The translations under genes were made by a program, and so were the position numbers. Under the pieces are notes generated by a model. The model was not told the origin of the DNA. It saw only the letters and a list, made by a program, of their open reading frames with translations, and did no database searches. This document shows, in pieces, positions 59,932 through 64,000 of a DNA stretch of 64,000 nt; the first letter of the stretch is position 1, and every line of letters starts with the position of its first letter. Where the stretch lies: assembly GCF_003568665.1 (NCBI RefSeq), contig NZ_QXMH01000004.1, positions 228,942 to 292,941 of the forward strand. Direction: 5' to 3'. The stretch is from Chitinophaga alhagiae. GTDB taxonomy: Bacteria > Bacteroidota > Bacteroidia > Chitinophagales > Chitinophagaceae.

Positions 59932-62900
59932 ATGCTAGACAGGATAATCAGGTTCTCGATTCAAAATAAATTGATCATCGGGCTGCTCACCCTGACACTG
60001 GTCATCGCGGGCGTGTACTCACTTACACGCCTGCCGGTAGACGCCGTGCCAGACATCACCAACAACCAGGTGCAGGTGATCACCCAAAGCCCTTCACTGG
60101 CGCCACAGGAGGTGGAAAGGCTGATCACTTTCCCCGTGGAACAGACCATGGCCACCATTCCGCAACTGTCGGAGATCCGTTCCGCATCAAGGTTCGGCCT
60201 TTCCGTGGTTACTATTGTGTTTGACGATGATGTGGACATTTACTGGGCGCGGCAGCAGGTGAACGAAAAGCTGGGAGAGGCGCAAAGCCGCATTCCCGCC
60301 GGCATCGGCTCTCCTGAAATGACGCCCATCTCTACCGGGCTGGGGGAAATTTACCAGTACGTGGTACATCCCAAAGCGGGCTATGAAGAAAAATACCCGC
60401 CTTCGGAGCTGCGTTCGATACAAGACTGGATCATCCGCCAGCAATTGCTGGGTACGCCCGGCGTGGCGGAGGTGAACAGTTTTGGCGGTTTTCTCAAACA
60501 ATATGAAATAGCCCTTGACCCGGACAAGCTCCGCAGCTTCAACCTGGGCATCAACGATGTATTTACCGCCCTGGAAAAGAACAACCAGAACACCGGCGGC
60601 GCGTATATCGATAAAAAACCCAACGCCTATTTCATCCGCACGGAAGGCCTTGTTACTTCCCTGGATGATATTGAAAAAATAGTAGTGTCTCACACCTCGC
60701 AGGGCCTGCCCGTGCTGGTGCGGGACCTGGCCATGGTACGCTACGGCGCCGCCGTGCGTTACGGAGCGCTCACCCATGCAGACGGCAAAAAGAGCGGAGA
60801 GGCCGTAGGCGGTATTGTGATGATGCTCAAAGGAGAGAACGCCAGCAAGGTGGTAAAAACCGTAGACGCCCGCATTGAGCAGATCAGGCAAACACTGCCC
60901 GAAGGCGTGGAGCTGGAAGTATACCTCAATCGCAGCCACCTCGTAGACCGCGCCATTGGCACGGTGAGCAAAAACCTCATTGAAGGCGCGCTCATTGTGA
61001 TCTTTGTGCTGGTGCTATTCCTGGGCAACCTGCGGGCAGGGCTGATAGTGGCTTCTGTAATACCGCTGGCCATGCTGTTTGCCATCATCCTGATGCGGGT
61101 ATTTGGCGTATCCGGCAACCTTATGAGCCTGGGGGCCATTGACTTCGGGCTGATTGTAGACGGCGCGGTGATCATTGTTGAAGCTACCATGCACCACCTG
61201 GGCCTCAGCAAACTTACGCGGCTGGACCAGCGGCAGATGGACGGGGAAGTATACACCTCCGCCAGCAAAATACGCAGCGCGGCCGCCTTCGGGGAAATCA
61301 TCATCCTGATCGTATACCTCCCCATTCTTGCCCTCACCGGCATTGAAGGCCGCATGTTCAGGCCCATGGCCCAAACAGTGAGCTTTGCCATACTGGGCGC
61401 CTTCCTGCTCTCGCTGACCTACGTGCCTATGATGAGCGCGCTGTTCCTCAGCAAGAACGTTGTGCATAAAAGGAATTTTTCAGACAGGATGATGGATTTC
61501 TTCCAGCGGTGTTACCGGCCGGTGATCAACGGTGCGCTGCGGCATAAGCTGATGGTGACCATCACCGCCGTGGTGCTGTTCCTCATCAGCCTCGTTACCT
61601 TCCTTCAGCTGGGCGGCGAATTTATTCCCACCCTGGAAGAGGGAGACCTGGCCATTGAAATGCGGCTGGCCACCGGCAAGTCCCTTTCCGAATCCATAGA
61701 CAAGATCAACCTGGCCTCACAGCTGCTGCTGAAGGAATACCCGGAAGTAAAAGAGGTGGTGGGCAAGATAGGCTCCGCCGAAATACCTACAGACCCCATG
61801 CCCATGGAGTCCGTAGACGTTATGATATTGCTGAAAGACAAGTCTGAATGGACATCCGCAGGCACGCAGGAAGAGCTGGTGAACAAGATGCAGGCCACGC
61901 TGGATGCTATTCCCGGTGTGCAGTTCGGCTTTTCCCAGCCCATCCAGCTGCGGTTTAACGAACTGATCTCCGGCGTGCGGCAGGATGTAGGCATCAAGAT
62001 ATTCGGCGAAAACCTGGAAACCCTCACCCGCCTGAGCAAGGAAGTAGGAAAGATAGTAGCCGCCGCAGACGGGGCCAAAGATCTGTATGAAGAAAAGATC
62101 ACCGGCCTGCCGCAGATCATGGTGAGCATCAACCGGGACCTGCTGGCCCGCTACGGGATTGACGTGGCCACGGTGAACCAGGCCGTGAACACCGCTTTTG
62201 CCGGCCAGAGCGCCGGGCTGGTATATGAGGGCGAAAGGCGGTACGACCTGGTGGTGCGCTTCCAGCAGGTGAACCGGGAAAGCATAGAAGATGTCAGGAA
62301 CATTTTCATTACCGCGCCCAACGGCAACCAGGTGCCGCTTAACCAGCTGGCAGACATTTCCTACAAGCTGGGGCCCAACCAGATACAGCGGGAAGCCGCC
62401 AAACGGCGTATTATTGTAGGCTTCAACGTACGCGGAAGGGATATTGCCTCCGTAGTAGAAGAAGTATCCGAAAAGATCAACAGCAGCGTAAAACTGCCGC
62501 CCGGCTACTTCATCACCTACGGCGGGCAGTTCGAGAACCTGCAGGAAGCGCAGCGGCGTTTATCCGTAGCCGTACCCATTGCGCTGGGTCTCATCTTCCT
62601 GCTGCTCTTCTTCACCTTCCACTCCGTGAAACAGTCCCTCCTGATATTTACCGCTATCCCCATGGCGGCCATCGGCGGGGTGATGGCCCTGGTGCTGCGC
62701 GGCATGCCGTTCAGCATTTCAGCCGGCGTAGGTTTTATTGCCCTGTTTGGCGTGGCGGTGCTCAACGGCATTGTGCTGATAGCGGAATTTAACCGGTTGA
62801 AAAAAAGCGGCCTTGCCAGCCTGCAGGAGATCGTGCTGGAAGGTACCCGCCTGCGGCTGCGGCCCGTGCTGATGACGGCATCCGTGGCCTCTCTTGGTTT

Positions 62901-64000
62901 TCTGCCCATGGCGCTGTCTGGCTCCGCGGGCGCGGAAGTGCAAAAGCCGCTGGCCACGGTGGTGATCGGCGGGCTGGTCACCTCCACCCTGCTCACGCTC
63001 ATTGTACTGCCCATCCTGTACATCTATTTTGAAAAGATCCACAAAAAACCGAAGCATATGAACAAACTGCTTCTTTTGCCGCTGTTGCTGGCGGCGGGGC
63101 TTTCCGCAAAAGCGCAGGAAGGGAACGTAACGGCAGGCACCGCATTGCCATCAGACAAGCATGCGATGAAGGGAACCAGCCCACTGCCCGCCGCTTTGCC
63201 ACAGCCAGTCTACACCCTGCAGGAGTGCATCCAGACCGCGCTCCGGCAGAACCGCAATATTGCCGCCGCCGAAGCAGACCTCAAAGGCAACCGGCAACTG
63301 CGGGGAGCAGCTACAGACATCGGCAAAACAGAAGTGATGCTGCAATACGGGCAATACAACAGCTACGAAAAAAATGACAACAACATTGCCATCACACAAA
63401 ACATACCCTTTCCCACCCTGTTTGGGGCGCAAACCCGGCTGGCAGACGCCAACATCCGCAGCAGCGAGCTGAAGCTGGCGGCAGACAGGAACGAGCTGGT
63501 ATACCAGGTACAGGCCGCATGGTACCAGCTGCAATACCTGCAAACATGGCATCAGCGTTTGCAGGAACAGGATTCCATTTACACGGAATTTGCCCGCGCC
63601 GCCGGGGTAAAACTGCGAACGGGGGAAAGCACCCTGCTGGAGAAAACCGCCGCTGAAAACCAGCTGCAGCAGCTAAAAACACAACAGCAACAGGTGAAGG
63701 CAGACGTACGCTTCTTCCGCACACGCCTGCAAACGCTGCTGCACGCGGAACAGCCCGTGTCTATCAACGCAGGGGCGCTGGCCGCCCTGCCCCTTCAACT
63801 GGCAGACAGCGTTGCCCTGCAAACCAACCCCGGCCTGGAATGGTTCAGGCAACAGGCAGTAGTGGCCGGGCAGCAGCAACAGGTAGAAAAACAGAAAATG
63901 CTGCCGGATATCACCCTCGGCTTTTTCACCCAAACGCTGATTGCCACGCCCAAAAATGCTTCCGGTACGCCCCTGGCCACTTCCGGAGACCGCTTTAACG
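59932..64000 (+). CDS. Heavy-metal RND efflux pump (CusA/CzcA) fused to a TolC/CusC-like outer-membrane factor, C-terminus beyond window
   Basis: The frame is open without a stop from ATG 59932 to the window end (1356 codons). Residues 1-1040 are a complete CusA/CzcA-type RND pump: N-terminal helix ('NKLIIGLLTLTLVIAGVYSL'), proton-relay helix 4 with Asp404 and Asp410 (GAIDFGLIVDGAVI) and the usual two porter halves, ending 'ILYIYFEKIHKK'. At residue 1043 an in-frame ATG (63058) starts a signal-peptide-like segment (MNKLLLLPLLLAAGLSAKA). A TolC/CusC-type outer-membrane efflux domain follows ('YTLQECIQTALRQNRNIAAAEADLKG' from about 1095), cut by the edge. It pumps metal cations (Cu, Ag, Zn, Co or Cd) out of the cell. 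The adaptor (CusB type) probably lies beyond the window. Confidence 0.93.
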   Translation, partial: MLDRIIRFSIQNKLIIGLLTLTLVIAGVYSLTRLPVDAVPDITNNQVQVITQSPSLAPQEVERLITFPVEQTMATIPQLSEIRSASRFGLSVVTIVFDDDVDIYWARQQVNEKLGEAQSRIPAGIGSPEMTPISTGLGEIYQYVVHPKAGYEEKYPPSELRSIQDWIIRQQLLGTPGVAEVNSFGGFLKQYEIALDPDKLRSFNLGINDVFTALEKNNQNTGGAYIDKKPNAYFIRTEGLVTSLDDIEKIVVSHTSQGLPVLVRDLAMVRYGAAVRYGALTHADGKKSGEAVGGIVMMLKGENASKVVKTVDARIEQIRQTLPEGVELEVYLNRSHLVDRAIGTVSKNLIEGALIVIFVLVLFLGNLRAGLIVASVIPLAMLFAIILMRVFGVSGNLMSLGAIDFGLIVDGAVIIVEATMHHLGLSKLTRLDQRQMDGEVYTSASKIRSAAAFGEIIILIVYLPILALTGIEGRMFRPMAQTVSFAILGAFLLSLTYVPMMSALFLSKNVVHKRNFSDRMMDFFQRCYRPVINGALRHKLMVTITAVVLFLISLVTFLQLGGEFIPTLEEGDLAIEMRLATGKSLSESIDKINLASQLLLKEYPEVKEVVGKIGSAEIPTDPMPMESVDVMILLKDKSEWTSAGTQEELVNKMQATLDAIPGVQFGFSQPIQLRFNELISGVRQDVGIKIFGENLETLTRLSKEVGKIVAAADGAKDLYEEKITGLPQIMVSINRDLLARYGIDVATVNQAVNTAFAGQSAGLVYEGERRYDLVVRFQQVNRESIEDVRNIFITAPNGNQVPLNQLADISYKLGPNQIQREAAKRRIIVGFNVRGRDIASVVEEVSEKINSSVKLPPGYFITYGGQFENLQEAQRRLSVAVPIALGLIFLLLFFTFHSVKQSLLIFTAIPMAAIGGVMALVLRGMPFSISAGVGFIALFGVAVLNGIVLIAEFNRLKKSGLASLQEIVLEGTRLRLRPVLMTASVASLGFLPMALSGSAGAEVQKPLATVVIGGLVTSTLLTLIVLPILYIYFEKIHKKPKHMNKLLLLPLLLAAGLSAKAQEGNVTAGTALPSDKHAMKGTSPLPAALPQPVYTLQECIQTALRQNRNIAAAEADLKGNRQLRGAATDIGKTEVMLQYGQYNSYEKNDNNIAITQNIPFPTLFGAQTRLADANIRSSELKLAADRNELVYQVQAAWYQLQYLQTWHQRLQEQDSIYTEFARAAGVKLRTGESTLLEKTAAENQLQQLKTQQQQVKADVRFFRTRLQTLLHAEQPVSINAGALAALPLQLADSVALQTNPGLEWFRQQAVVAGQQQQVEKQKMLPDITLGFFTQTLIATPKNASGTPLATSGDRFN

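Overview
The window looks like a chromosomal segment of a Bacteroidota bacterium, most likely Chitinophagaceae (Chitinophaga-like). This is inferred from gene content: two SusC/SusD pairs, fasciclin lipoproteins, type IX secretion (T9SS) C-terminal sorting domains of types A and B, a PorP/SprF protein, DUF5690, an RRM protein, an ECF42-type sigma factor beside a DGPF/YCII protein, and mostly absent Shine-Dalgarno sequences. Coding DNA is GC-rich, while several intergenic regions are clearly AT-rich. I saw no rRNA, tRNA, CRISPR array, transposase, integrase or phage gene.

Layout. 1-954: a sulfatase truncated by the left edge. 1.0-12.1 kb: mixed housekeeping and envelope genes (GNAT acetyltransferase, calcineurin-like phosphatase, secreted M23 peptidase, dusB, a lipoprotein, DinB, an LVIVD-repeat pair, DUF3817, a two-domain carbohydrate esterase, an ABC exporter). 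12.2-13.0 kb: two unrecognised genes. 13.0-19.7 kb: a DeoR-regulated catabolic operon (polyol-type MFS permease, 2-hydroxyacid dehydrogenase, two different FGGY kinases, histidine phosphatase) closed by a strong terminator; its substrate is unknown. 19.9-29.8 kb: membrane proteins of unknown function, a T9SS-exported GHL10 glycosidase, YkgB-like protein, AraC regulator, Tat-exported GH116 glycosidase and a luciferase-like monooxygenase. 30.1-35.1 kb: a 1360-residue multi-domain T9SS type B adhesin with its own PorP/SprF. 35.2-39.2 kb: a small ATPase and two secreted beta-helix proteins, one of them an internally deleted paralogue. 39.4-42.5 kb: RRM protein, acyl desaturase, response regulator and DEAD-box helicase, a set that suggests cold adaptation.

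42.6-56.9 kb: one eight-gene minus-strand operon with two SusC/SusD modules, each with a fasciclin lipoprotein and a further uncharacterised lipoprotein, and no glycosidase, protease or dedicated regulator. It is preceded by about 950 bp of noncoding DNA holding four tandem hairpin-forming repeats in the leader. 57.9-59.4 kb: DGPF protein and ECF42-type sigma factor. 59.5 kb to the right edge: a small Cys-rich secreted protein and a heavy-metal RND pump fused in frame to a TolC/CusC-like outer-membrane factor through an internal signal-peptide-like segment; this gene runs off the window.

The strongest candidates for undescribed biology are the enzyme-free double SusCD/fasciclin operon with its repeated leader hairpins, the two-kinase operon, and the RND-TolC fusion.
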